A stretch of DNA of 64,000 nucleotides. Source: Chloroflexus sp. (GTDB lineage: Bacteria; Chloroflexota; Anaerolineae; Anaerolineales; Villigracilaceae). Below the pieces are notes generated by a model. That model saw nothing but the letters and a program-made list of their open reading frames with translations. It was not told the DNA's origin and did not search any database. The position numbers were made by a program, and so were the translations under genes. Where the stretch lies: assembly GCA_020723995.1 (NCBI GenBank), contig DYHT01000002.1, forward strand, positions 23,847-87,846, read 5' to 3'. The number at the start of each line of letters is the position of its first letter. Within the stretch, counting starts at the first letter, position 1. This document shows, piece after piece, positions 50,840-59,037 of this stretch.

Positions 50840-50885
50840 CTCGCCCCGCGCCACGAGGCGGCAGATATGATCCTAAGGATAAATA

Positions 50886-51236
50886 ATGATGATTGACCTT
50901 GATAAGAATCTCAACACCACCGAGAATCCAAACATCCCCGCCCTGTTTCCGGGTGACAGCGTTAGTGTTCACGTGCGCATTAAAGAGGGTGATCGCGAGC
51001 GCATTCAGGAATTCAAAGGGACGGTGATCAAACTGCGTAAAGGCGGCAACAGCGCCAATTTTACGGTTCGGCGCATGGCCAGCAATGGCATCGGCGTCGA
51101 GCGCACTTTCCTGCTTCACTCGCCGCGGATTGACAGGGTTGTGGTCGAACGCCATACCCATGTCCGGCGGGCGAAGCTGTATTTCCTGCGCGAGCGCACA
51201 GGCAAGAAGGCCCACCTCAAGCAGAAGTTCGGATAA
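50886..51236 (+). CDS. rplS: 50S ribosomal protein L19
   Basis: A 116-residue L19. [20 protein letters not shown] and [20 protein letters not shown] (~19-60) are the family core. [20 protein letters not shown] and [19 protein letters not shown] complete it. It sits at the 30S/50S interface. Two adjacent ATGs (50886 and 50889) are possible. It is not followed here by ribosomal neighbours and has its own terminator. Confidence 0.96.
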   Translation: MMIDLDKNLNTTENPNIPALFPGDSVSVHVRIKEGDRERIQEFKGTVIKLRKGGNSANFTVRRMASNGIGVERTFLLHSPRIDRVVVERHTHVRRAKLYFLRERTGKKAHLKQKFG

Positions 51237-51260
51237 GTCAGGAGAAGTTATTGACTGGAT

Positions 51261-51292
51261 AAGGGTGCAGATAATTATGCTGCGCCCTTTTG
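51261..51292 (+). terminator. Intrinsic terminator after rplS
   Basis: AAGGGTGCAG (51261-51270) pairs with CTGCGCCCTT (51280-51289) across a nine-base loop, followed by TTTGTCTTT. It ends transcription 24 bases past the rplS stop. Confidence 0.85.
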
Positions 51293-51332
51293 TCTTTATT
51301 GAGACTTATTTCCACGGAAAGGAGATAAAACC

Positions 51333-51818
51333 ATGCAACTCAGCGCCATCAAAATCGAAAAGCCCGAGCTGGTCAATTTCATCCTTGGCCAGACGCATTT
51401 TATCAAGAGCGTGGAAGACATCCACGAGGCCTTGGTCGGCGCCGTGCCGGGCATCAAGTTCGGGCTGGCCTTCTGCGAGGCCTCCGGTGAGCGCCTGATC
51501 CGCTGGACGGGTACGGACGAGGCGATGATTGCTCTCGCCCGGAAGAACGCCCAGGCGATTGGCGCCGGCCATGCGTTTATCCTGTTCCTGGCTGAAGGCT
51601 ATTACCCGATCAACGTGCTCAACGCGGTCAAGATGGTGCCGGAGGTCTGCCACGTCTTCTGCGCCACCGCCAACCCGACCGAGGTCATCCTGGCCGAAAC
51701 CGAGCAGGGACGCGCCATCCTGGGCCTGGTGGACGGTTTTTCGCCCAAGGGCATCGAGGACGAGGCCGGCATCGCCTGGCGAAAAGGATTCTTGCGCAAT
51801 ATCGGATACAAACTATAA
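51333..51818 (+). CDS. Adenosine-specific kinase family protein
   Basis: A 161-residue protein matching the adenosine-specific kinase (PF04008) family: VGAVPGIKFGLAFCEASGER (~36-55), NAQAIGAGHAFILFL, CHVFCATANPTEVILAETEQ and RAILGLVDGFSPKGIEDE. The family is common in archaea and some bacteria; some members bind adenosine, but the physiological role is unclear. AAAGGAG lies eight bases before the ATG. It has its own spacer on both sides. Confidence 0.88.
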   Translation: MQLSAIKIEKPELVNFILGQTHFIKSVEDIHEALVGAVPGIKFGLAFCEASGERLIRWTGTDEAMIALARKNAQAIGAGHAFILFLAEGYYPINVLNAVKMVPEVCHVFCATANPTEVILAETEQGRAILGLVDGFSPKGIEDEAGIAWRKGFLRNIGYKL

Positions 51819-51828
51819 CAACGAAAAA

Positions 51829-51879
51829 TGTAAAACGTAATTGGGCTTTACGTTTTTCGTTTTACGCATTACGATTACT
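51829..51879. repeat. Word repeat, ACGTTTT family, copy 3
   Basis: GTAAAACGTAA (left) and CTTTACGTTTTTCGTTTTACG with CGCATTACG (right) form an imperfect hairpin right after the stop of the adenosine-specific-kinase gene. Same word family as 4286-4316 and 8318-8346. It ends six bases before the murI start. Confidence 0.75.
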
Positions 51880-51884
51880 CTGTG

Positions 51885-52730
51885 ATGCAGCCTTCTGCTT
51901 TGCCCCTTGGCATCTTTGACTCCGGCGTTGGCGGCCTGTCTGTCCTGCGCGCCATACGCCAGCAGTTGCCGCACGAGGATGTGCTGTACTTCGCCGACCA
52001 GGGACACGTGCCGTACGGCCCGCGTCCGCTGGAGGAAGTACGGGCTTTTTCAGAAGCGATCGCCCGTTTTCTACTGGCGCAGGGGACGAAACTGATTGTC
52101 GTGGCCTGTAATACGGCTTCGGCAGCCGCGCTGCATTATCTTCGGCAAACCTTTCCCGATGTGCCATTCGTCGGCATGGAACCGGCGGTCAAGCCGGCCG
52201 CCGAATATACCCAGAGCGGTGTGGTCGGCGTGCTGGCGACACCAGCAACGTTTCAGGGCGCGCTGTATGCTTCGGTGGTGGAACGTTTTGTCAATGGCGT
52301 CACGCTGTTGCAACATACCTGCCCGGGGTTGGTGGGACAGATCGAGGCCGGGAACTTGGATCGCCCCGAAACGCGCGCCATTCTGGAAGATGCACTCCGG
52401 CCGATGCTCGCAAAGGGAATTGATACGGTGGTGCTGGGCTGCACGCATTACCCCTTTGTCATCCCGCTGATCCAGGAGATCGTTGGGCCGGGGGTGCGGG
52501 TGCTTGACCCGGCCCCGGCGGTGGCGCGGCAGGCGGCGCGTCTGCTGGAGGCGGGGAAAATGCTCAATATAGCGGCGGCAGGCCCAAAGTCCGGCAAGTT
52601 ACGTTTTTTCACCAGCGGGGAGCAGGAGGATTTTATCCGTCTCCTGCCGCGGCTGCTGGGCGAGGATGGGCCGCTGGAGAGAGTGTGTTGGATAGAAAAT
52701 CAACTCGTGGTTTTATCCCCGCCTATCTGA
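51885..52730 (+). CDS. murI: Glutamate racemase
   Basis: A 281-residue racemase. The start motif is LGIFDSGVGGLSVLRAI (~8-24). The two catalytic cysteines are in IVVACNTASAAALHYL (~73) and VVLGCTHYPFVIPLI (~184). It makes D-glutamate for peptidoglycan. The ATG at 51885 is preferred to a GTG one codon upstream. Its 3' end overlaps the radical SAM gene by 46 bases. Confidence 0.95.
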   Translation: MQPSALPLGIFDSGVGGLSVLRAIRQQLPHEDVLYFADQGHVPYGPRPLEEVRAFSEAIARFLLAQGTKLIVVACNTASAAALHYLRQTFPDVPFVGMEPAVKPAAEYTQSGVVGVLATPATFQGALYASVVERFVNGVTLLQHTCPGLVGQIEAGNLDRPETRAILEDALRPMLAKGIDTVVLGCTHYPFVIPLIQEIVGPGVRVLDPAPAVARQAARLLEAGKMLNIAAAGPKSGKLRFFTSGEQEDFIRLLPRLLGEDGPLERVCWIENQLVVLSPPI

Positions 52731-53647
52731 AACTTCCACCCGGCGAGCTGGAGCGACGCGCAGCGGAAGCGCTTGAGCATCTGACATGCTGCGACTTGTG
52801 CGCCCGTGAGTGCAGGGTGGATCGCCGCGCCGGAAAGATGGGCGTCTGCCGCACGGGTATGCGCGCCAGGGTCAGCAGTTACAACCCTCACCTGGGGGAG
52901 GAGGACCCGCTGCGCGGCTGGCGCGGCTCGGGGACGATCTTCTTCACCCGCTGCAACCTGCGCTGCCAGTACTGCCAGAATCACGACATCAGCCAGACAG
53001 ACGCCGGGCGGGAAGTCGAGCCGCAGGAATTGGCTGCCATCATGCTGGAATTGCAGGCTTGCGGCTGCCACAACATCAATTTCGTCTCGCCCAGCCACGT
53101 GGTGGCGCAGATCCTGGCTGCACTGGCGCTGGCGGCCAGGGCTGGCCTGCGCCTGCCGCTGGTTTATAACACCGGCGGATATGATTCCATGTCTGCCCTG
53201 AAACTGCTCGATGGGGTGATTGATATATACATGCCGGATATGAAGTACGCCCATACCGGGCACGCCCGCCGCTACTCGGTGGCGCGCGATTATCCCCCTG
53301 TCAACCGCGCGGCGGTGAAAGAGATGCACCGCCAGGTTGGCGACTTGCAGATTGACGAGAACGGTCTGGCCAGGCGCGGCCTGCTAGTGCGGCATCTGGT
53401 GCTGCCGAATGATTTGGCTGGCACGGCCGAGGTGGTGCGTTTCCTGGTCGAAGAGATTTCCCCGCACACTTATCTGAACCTGATGGATCAATACCGCCCG
53501 GCTTACAAGGCTTACTTGTTTCCTGAACTCAACCGCTGCCCCAGCCGGCGGGAGTATCAGGCCGCGGTCGAGATGGCGCAGCAGGCCGGCCTGCAGCGGC
53601 TGGATGCGAGGCGGGCGAGGTTGGTCTGGCGGATGACAGATGGCTGA
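52685..53647 (+). CDS. Radical SAM protein, COG1313/PflA-like
   Basis: A 320-residue radical SAM enzyme. The cluster motif is FFTRCNLRCQYCQNHDISQ (~86-104, CxxxCxxC). An N-terminal Cys cluster (CCDLCARECRVDR, CRTGMRA) comes before it, as in COG1313 proteins related to pyruvate formate-lyase activases. VYNTGGYDSMSALKLL and DIYMPDMKYAHTGHARRYSV are further family landmarks. The target protein is unknown. The GTG start at 52685 lies inside murI. Its last codons (RMTDG and TGA) are part of a word repeat. Confidence 0.88.
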   Translation: MLDRKSTRGFIPAYLKLPPGELERRAAEALEHLTCCDLCARECRVDRRAGKMGVCRTGMRARVSSYNPHLGEEDPLRGWRGSGTIFFTRCNLRCQYCQNHDISQTDAGREVEPQELAAIMLELQACGCHNINFVSPSHVVAQILAALALAARAGLRLPLVYNTGGYDSMSALKLLDGVIDIYMPDMKYAHTGHARRYSVARDYPPVNRAAVKEMHRQVGDLQIDENGLARRGLLVRHLVLPNDLAGTAEVVRFLVEEISPHTYLNLMDQYRPAYKAYLFPELNRCPSRREYQAAVEMAQQAGLQRLDARRARLVWRMTDG

Positions 53648-53702
53648 TGGCTGGTGGCGGATGGCGGATGGCAGATGGCTTATTGCGGAATGCGGATGGC
53701 GT
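53635..53702. repeat. Word repeat, GCCATCA family, copy 3 (left arm of a cassette)
   Basis: Seven or more words GATGGCTGATGGCTGG, GGCGGATGGCGGATGGCAGA, GATGGC. The TGA of the radical SAM gene is inside it. The orientation is opposite to 54077-54150, so the two flank the four-helix-bundle gene as inverted repeats. Confidence 0.85.
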
Positions 53703-54055
53703 TCAGCGAAGTGTGCGGCGGAAGGCGTTGAGGCTTTTGGCAAGGCGCTCGCCATCCTCATACAATTCCTTCTGTTCGGCATCGGTAATGTAGCTCCGAT
53801 CCAACGATAGGAAGGACGCGCTGACGACTTCGAAGGTCGAGCCAACGCTGATGTCAAGATGATAGTCAAATGCCTTATTACTGGACTTTGCCGCACCCTC
53901 TGCAATATTCAAGCTGATGGAATTGACTGCACGATCATTTGTGACCGCAGGCCATAATCTTCATGCCTGGGAAATTTGGAAGTCACGGCGTATACCTTCC
54001 CTGCATAAGCCCTGGCCTTGTGCCATATCTCCAGGCTTTCGAATCGGAATGCCAT
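53703..54055 (-). pseudogene. Four-helix-bundle (S23-type) protein with a frameshift
   Basis: Reading from ATG 54055 (ribosome site AGGAGGTGG) gives MAFRFESLEIWHKARAYAGK and so on through YGLRSQMIVQSI, then a stop. One base short, the +1 frame resumes as VNSISLNIAEGAAKSSNKAF and runs to 53703. Together they form a ~117-residue four-helix-bundle protein of the 23S rRNA intervening-sequence family. The frame change lies near 53932. It is flanked by inverted word repeats. Confidence 0.8.
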
Positions 54056-54076
54056 ACTCCACCTCCTTTTTCCGTT

Positions 54077-54150
54077 CCTGCCATCAGCTATCAGCTATCG
54101 GCCATCGGCCATCGGCTATCAGCTATCCGCCATCTGCCATTCGCTACCCG
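54077..54150. repeat. Word repeat, GCCATCA family, copy 4 (right arm of a cassette)
   Basis: About nine words: GCCATCAGCTATCAGCTATC, GGCCATCGGCCATC, GGCTATCAGCTATCCGCC, ATCTGCCATTCGC. It ends at the TAG stop (54144-54146) of the HD-GYP gene. Confidence 0.85.
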
Positions 54151-57100
54151 CTGCCAACCATTTTTATGAACACCTCTACCACATTGGGATCGAAATGCTT
54201 GCCAGCCTGCTCACGGACGTACTCGAGGGCCTTTTCTCTCGACCAGGCGGGGCGGTAGGGCCGATTGGAGGTGAGGGCGTCGAATACGTCCACCACGGCG
54301 AAGATGCGGGCAGCCAGAGGGATCTGCTCGCCTTTCAACCCGTTCGGGTAGCCGCTGCCGTCCCATTTTTCGTGGTGATAGGAAGGAATGTCCATTGCCG
54401 GTCGCAGATAGCTGATGGGCGAGAGCATTTCTTGGGCATAAACGGGATGTTGTCGCATGATGGCCCATTCTTCGGCTGCCAGGGGATCGGGCTTGTGTAG
54501 GATGTCATCGGGGATGCCCATCTTGCCGATGTCGTGCAGCAGCGCGCCGCGGCGCACGCTTGCCAGATCCGCCTCGCTGATGCCCATGGTGCGCGCCAAT
54601 TGCAGGGTCATCTCGGTCACGCGCTGGGTGTGGCCTTCGGTCTCCTTATCGCGCAGATCCAGGGCTTTCGACCAGCCGGCGAGGGTCGTATCGTAGGCGA
54701 GTATCAACTCAGCGTTCGAGTTTTGCAGGTCGGAGAACAGGCTGGCGTTATCAATCGCGATGGCGGCTTGTTTGGCCAGCGTCTCCAAGAATTCCATCCA
54801 ATTCTGATCCGGCTGGAGCGGGGAACGATGGAAAACTTCCAACACACCCTTGAGCTGGCCTTTGGCGATGAGCGGCACACAAAAACAGGTATCGAATCCT
54901 TCCATCTTGAAGTTTGGAGAACGCAAAAAATCTGTTTTGTGCTCACGCAAATTGGAGACGTGGATGATTTTTCGTTCCAGACCGGCGATGCCGGCATAAC
55001 TCTGCCCCAAACGCAGGTGGGTGCCTCGCAGGGCAGGGGTGCGAAAGCCGACGCCGGCGGTGTAATCGAGCATTTGGGAGGCAGGATTATATTTCAACAC
55101 GTCAACGGCATCCACGCCCAATTGTGTCTTTGTCTGTTCGACCAGGATGTTGAGGGTCAAACGCAGGTCGAAGCTGGAGGCGATCGTCATTTCAATCGTA
55201 TGCAAGGCTTTGACCTGCTCCAGGCTGCGGGTTGTTTCTTCGAACAGCCGTGCATTCTCCAGGGCAACCGCAGCGCGTTCGGCCAGCAAGTGGCAGGCAG
55301 CGACCTCCGCCGCTGAAGGCGTGTGCGGCGTGAGTTTGCTGAAGGTGATGAAGCCGATTGCCCGCCCTTCGCACATCATCGGATAGGCAAAGAACGCCTG
55401 GATGTCCGGGCGGACTAGAACGGTGCGCATGGCCGGCGCGTCGCGGTCGATATCTGGGATGATGATCGGCTGGCTGGTTTCCACAGAATGACGCAGGATC
55501 GGCAGTTCCAGTGGAATGCGCAATTCCGGCGAAGTGCCCTCGGGTAAGCCGGTTTGCGCGGCGAGCACGGCTTCATTTGTGGCTGTGTCTACTAGCATCA
55601 CCGTGCAGGTGGCGCTTTCCATGATCGCAGCCGCGCGGGTAACCAGGATATTCAATACTGTGCTGGCTTCGTGCAGGGTCGCGATTTCGATGCCGAGTTT
55701 CGAGATTTCAATGAGGCGCTCGGCGCGCCGCTTTTCGGCTGCGTACAGGCGCGCGTTCTGCAAGGCAACCGCGATTGGCGCCGCCGCGGCTTGGACAATC
55801 TCGACATCTTCCTCGCGAAAAGCGGCGATCTGGTCACTCAACAGGTTGAGAACACCGACAATTGTATTTCCTGCCAGCAGCGGTGTCGCCATTGCCGAGC
55901 GTACCAAGTCGTCCAAGCCGGGAATGGTTACCCAGCGTTTATCTTTCGCCACATCCGGGGCAATCGCTGTCTTTTTATGGCTGGCAGCCCAACCGGTCAG
56001 GCCGGATGTGAGCGGTATGCCGACGTATTGATTGAAAGCCTCTACCTCGGCCGGCTTCGTCCCTACTGCGGCGAGAAATTCCCAACGCTCGATGCCGAGA
56101 CGAGGCACATAGATGACCCCCTTGAATGCGCCAAGCGCCGCGCAGATACGATCGAGTGCGGTGCTGGCGACCTGATGTGAGTCCAAGCTTTCGGTCAGGT
56201 GGTGGCTGAGATCATAGAGAAGCTCCAGCCTTTGCTTCTCGTGGCCGAGCGAGGTATACAGGCGGGCGTTTTCGATAGCAGCCGCAGCCTGGTTGGCAAA
56301 GGCCAGCGCCAGGTTGGCCTGAGCCTCGTTATAAGCGTTTAGCGAATGACTGTCTATCGTCAGATAGCCGATGACCTGATCGCGCACGATCAACGGCACG
56401 CCCATCCAGCCGCGTATGGCGCTGGTGTCGCCCCAGCCTTGGAAGCGAGAATCAGCACGGACATCGGCAATGAGGATAGGACGGCGGCTTTCACGAAGTG
56501 CTTGGAACAGGGAGTCATCGTCTGGAAACGCCTGACCGATCACTTTCTCTGGCGCGGTGAAGCCCCGCCCGGCTAAAATGCGCAGACGCTCATTTTCCTG
56601 AATAAAGACGGCCATGCTGTCGTAAGGGATAACCTGCGCCAGAGAAATCAGCAGGTTGTCCAACACCTGGTCGAGATCCAGGCTTGAAGTTAGGGTGGCG
56701 GCAGCCTGGCGCAACATTTCGGCTTCCAGCCGGCGGACACGCTCTGTATCGAACAGGTGCATCTTTTCGATGGCGGTCGCCAGTCCCCCAGCGATGGTGT
56801 CCAGCAGGCGTTCGTCGGCCTCGGTAAAGAAGTCAATCTGGGTGCTCTCGGCGTTGATGACGCCGATGACCTTTTCGCCGGCCTTGAGCGGCACGCACAA
56901 CTCTGAGAGCATGTCGGGCTTGACCTTGAGATAGCCTTTCTTGCGGCGCACGTCGGCGATTCGCAGCGGCTCCCCGCTGGCGGCGACCTGCCCGGAGATG
57001 CCCTGCCCCAGCGGGATGGCCCGTTGTAATTCTGCTGCTACCACGCCGCGATAGGATGGATGAGGATGCAAGACCCCGGCGGCTTCGTCCAGCAGCAGGA

Positions 57101-57854
57101 TGCCGCAGTTATCCGGGTAGAGCGTTTCACCAATAATATGTGTCACGCGCTCGATCAATTCATCCACACTAACAGACTGATTGGCGGCCGTGTTTATCCT
57201 GTGAAGGGCAGTCAGTTCCTCCAATTGCCGCTGCAAGGTTTCTTCGGCCCGCTTACGCTCGATCGCCAGCGCCACCTGTATAGAAACGAACTCCAACAGA
57301 TCCGCGTCCTCCTGGCTGAAACGAACACCCTCCGTGTAACCCTGCGTCACCATCACCCCGATAGTTTTCCCCTCAATTTTTAACGGCACCCCCAGCCAGT
57401 CCACGGAGTTCGTTCCCACCAATTCCACCTCCCCCTGCCCGACAAGCTGGTTAAAAACTTCCGGGGGGGCGAACAACGGGCGTCCGGTGCGCAGCACGTA
57501 TTCGGTCAGGCCACGGCCGGGTTTCGCTGGCGGGGGCGATTCATCGTGTTGATCCACAAAATAAGGGAAACTGAGCAAGCCGCTGGCCGGGTCATACAAC
57601 GCGATGTAAAAGTTCTCCACCGGCATTAATTCACCAAGGCTGTTGTGGATAGAACAGTAGAGTTCCTCGAGGCTCTCGGTGGAAACCGCCGCCTGAGAAA
57701 TCCTGTAGACTGCCGCCTGAACCTTTTCCGCCCGCACCCGCCCGGTGATGTCCCTTAGTGAAACAACAACACTGGCTTCTTCTGCAAGAAACATTCTTGC
57801 AACATCGAATTGAAGAACAAGTTCATCCATAAGCAGTGGGATAATTTTCTTCAT
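54144..57854 (-). CDS. Six-GAF HD-GYP phosphodiesterase-like sensor
   Basis: A 1236-residue cytoplasmic protein. The first ~35 residues look like the end of a PAS domain (SLRDITGRVRAEK). Six GAF domains then follow, starting near residues 45, 215, 385, 555, 725 and 895, separated by short coiled-coil linkers. The C-terminus is an HD-GYP domain: LRDKETEGHTQRVTEMTLQL, GALLHDIGKMGIPDDILHKP and YHHEKWDGSGYPNGLKGEQI, then DVFDALTSNRPYR. HD-GYP domains hydrolyse cyclic di-GMP. ATG 57854 is chosen because GGAGAA precedes it and MKKIIPLL fits. Its TAG lies in a word repeat. Confidence 0.9.
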   Translation of the reverse strand: MKKIIPLLMDELVLQFDVARMFLAEEASVVVSLRDITGRVRAEKVQAAVYRISQAAVSTESLEELYCSIHNSLGELMPVENFYIALYDPASGLLSFPYFVDQHDESPPPAKPGRGLTEYVLRTGRPLFAPPEVFNQLVGQGEVELVGTNSVDWLGVPLKIEGKTIGVMVTQGYTEGVRFSQEDADLLEFVSIQVALAIERKRAEETLQRQLEELTALHRINTAANQSVSVDELIERVTHIIGETLYPDNCGILLLDEAAGVLHPHPSYRGVVAAELQRAIPLGQGISGQVAASGEPLRIADVRRKKGYLKVKPDMLSELCVPLKAGEKVIGVINAESTQIDFFTEADERLLDTIAGGLATAIEKMHLFDTERVRRLEAEMLRQAAATLTSSLDLDQVLDNLLISLAQVIPYDSMAVFIQENERLRILAGRGFTAPEKVIGQAFPDDDSLFQALRESRRPILIADVRADSRFQGWGDTSAIRGWMGVPLIVRDQVIGYLTIDSHSLNAYNEAQANLALAFANQAAAAIENARLYTSLGHEKQRLELLYDLSHHLTESLDSHQVASTALDRICAALGAFKGVIYVPRLGIERWEFLAAVGTKPAEVEAFNQYVGIPLTSGLTGWAASHKKTAIAPDVAKDKRWVTIPGLDDLVRSAMATPLLAGNTIVGVLNLLSDQIAAFREEDVEIVQAAAAPIAVALQNARLYAAEKRRAERLIEISKLGIEIATLHEASTVLNILVTRAAAIMESATCTVMLVDTATNEAVLAAQTGLPEGTSPELRIPLELPILRHSVETSQPIIIPDIDRDAPAMRTVLVRPDIQAFFAYPMMCEGRAIGFITFSKLTPHTPSAAEVAACHLLAERAAVALENARLFEETTRSLEQVKALHTIEMTIASSFDLRLTLNILVEQTKTQLGVDAVDVLKYNPASQMLDYTAGVGFRTPALRGTHLRLGQSYAGIAGLERKIIHVSNLREHKTDFLRSPNFKMEGFDTCFCVPLIAKGQLKGVLEVFHRSPLQPDQNWMEFLETLAKQAAIAIDNASLFSDLQNSNAELILAYDTTLAGWSKALDLRDKETEGHTQRVTEMTLQLARTMGISEADLASVRRGALLHDIGKMGIPDDILHKPDPLAAEEWAIMRQHPVYAQEMLSPISYLRPAMDIPSYHHEKWDGSGYPNGLKGEQIPLAARIFAVVDVFDALTSNRPYRPAWSREKALEYVREQAGKHFDPNVVEVFIKMVGSG

Positions 57855-57901
57855 GGGGTTTCTCCATAGAATTGGCTTTGGGAAGTTCACCATAATTGTT
57901 T

Positions 57902-58066
57902 TTGAAATTTTTCTAGCTACCTGACAGTTTCAAAATTGGGACGCGGACGAGCGCCGACGAGCGCGGAAAATAACGATCTTTTGCCGTTTTAGAAAAGAAG
58001 TTCCGCGTTTTTCCGCGTTCATCCGCGTCCTTTTTCAAAATGTCAGGTGGCTAGAAATTTTTCAGA
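57902..58066. repeat. Long inverted-repeat element
   Basis: Arms of about 45 bases (57902-57947 and 58022-58066) are imperfect complements sharing TTTCTAGC(T/C)ACCTGACA and GGACGCGGA. Between the arms are more words of the CGCGGA/TCCGCG type. The last codons and TAG stop of the GIY-YIG gene are inside the right arm. No coding capacity. Confidence 0.8.
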
Positions 58067-59037
58067 AGTGACTTTTCTAAAGCTCGATACTCTTCGCTTA
58101 CACAAAAGCGGACAAACAATTGCCGGTCTTTAACCAGTTGGAGCAATCGCCCATTCTTCAAGGATTTCCCTGAATAACTGGCTATCCGTTTGCGCAAATT
58201 TTTGGATGCGCCAATATACACTACGTCACTCCTATGCCCATTGTAGCTTATTTTTGAATCAAGGCTCAACTCATAAACTCCCGGCTCTGCCGGGATGCGA
58301 TTGAATTTTCTTTCCGAAATTGCTATCGGGTCACTGAAGGCAATATCACGACCATAATAATGGGAAGCTCTTTCTTTGTGGTTAGGAATGTTCAAAAGTT
58401 TCCTGCAATTGCAAATGCTTCGTACGGAAAGATGCAAGCCTTTCTGCTTCAACCGCTGTTGAATGTCCGTATCCGATAAGGCATCTTCATTCTCGTCCAC
58501 CACTTGCTTGACGTGGTAAGCGTACAATCTCTTTGTCGAAATGAACAAATTTCTGAGACTGATGACCTCGTTGTGAGGAGTTCTCACCCAGAGGTTGCCA
58601 ACGAGCCGTGAAAGCCGGCTAAGGTCAAGGTGCTCGTGTGGAAATCGGTGTAAGAACTCTTTTAATGTCAACGGTTTCAAGTGCACTTCTTTCCCGGACA
58701 ACCAATAATCCCTCTGAAACGTGATCAGAGCTTGCAGGATGTGATATGAAAATTCGTTCCGCGTGTTAATCCACTGGAAGGCGAACATCACTTTTCTGTC
58801 ATGGTTTGTGTCCAGCGAGTATCTCATCCATAAACGCTCATCGGGAATTTCCGGGATGATTGTGCCATCGCTCACCACTGTCAGGTTTGCATAAATTATT
58901 TTTTTCTCTGCGAGCACTTGTCGGGGTGGAGTGGAGCCATGACCGTTTGTTGTCTTCTCGATGAAAGCAAGATATTTGCCCAAAGGCATTTCCAGTATTT
59001 TCGAGAATATGATCTTGCTGACTTTTTCATTTTTCAT
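58051..59037 (-). CDS. RpoN-like / GIY-YIG nuclease fusion protein
   Basis: A 328-residue protein. Residues ~45-225 resemble the C-terminal half of sigma-54 (RpoN): core-binding-type HILQALITFQRDYWLSGKEV, then HLKPLTLKEFLHRFPHEHLD and the DNA-binding DALSDTDIQQRLKQKGLHLS plus VRSICNCRKLLNIPN at the RpoN-box position. The usual ARRTVAKYRE box is not intact, and the N-terminal activator-interaction region is absent. Residues ~247-328 are a GIY-YIG nuclease: PAEPGVYELS, DVVYIGASKNLRKRIASY and a terminal Glu in ALEKSLL. It is more AT-rich than its neighbours and overlaps the upstream gene by four bases. Function unknown; a site-directed nuclease is possible. Confidence 0.75.
   Translation of the reverse strand: MKNEKVSKIIFSKILEMPLGKYLAFIEKTTNGHGSTPPRQVLAEKKIIYANLTVVSDGTIIPEIPDERLWMRYSLDTNHDRKVMFAFQWINTRNEFSYHILQALITFQRDYWLSGKEVHLKPLTLKEFLHRFPHEHLDLSRLSRLVGNLWVRTPHNEVISLRNLFISTKRLYAYHVKQVVDENEDALSDTDIQQRLKQKGLHLSVRSICNCRKLLNIPNHKERASHYYGRDIAFSDPIAISERKFNRIPAEPGVYELSLDSKISYNGHRSDVVYIGASKNLRKRIASYSGKSLKNGRLLQLVKDRQLFVRFCVSEEYRALEKSLLKNF

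Noticed and set aside
50841..50885. Ribosomal L19 leader RNA
   Set aside because: A short hairpin exists, but I could not match it to the known L19 leader consensus without an alignment.
53635..54150. Diversity-generating retroelement, because S23-type four-helix bundles resemble Avd
   Set aside because: No reverse transcriptase and no template/variable repeat pair in the window.
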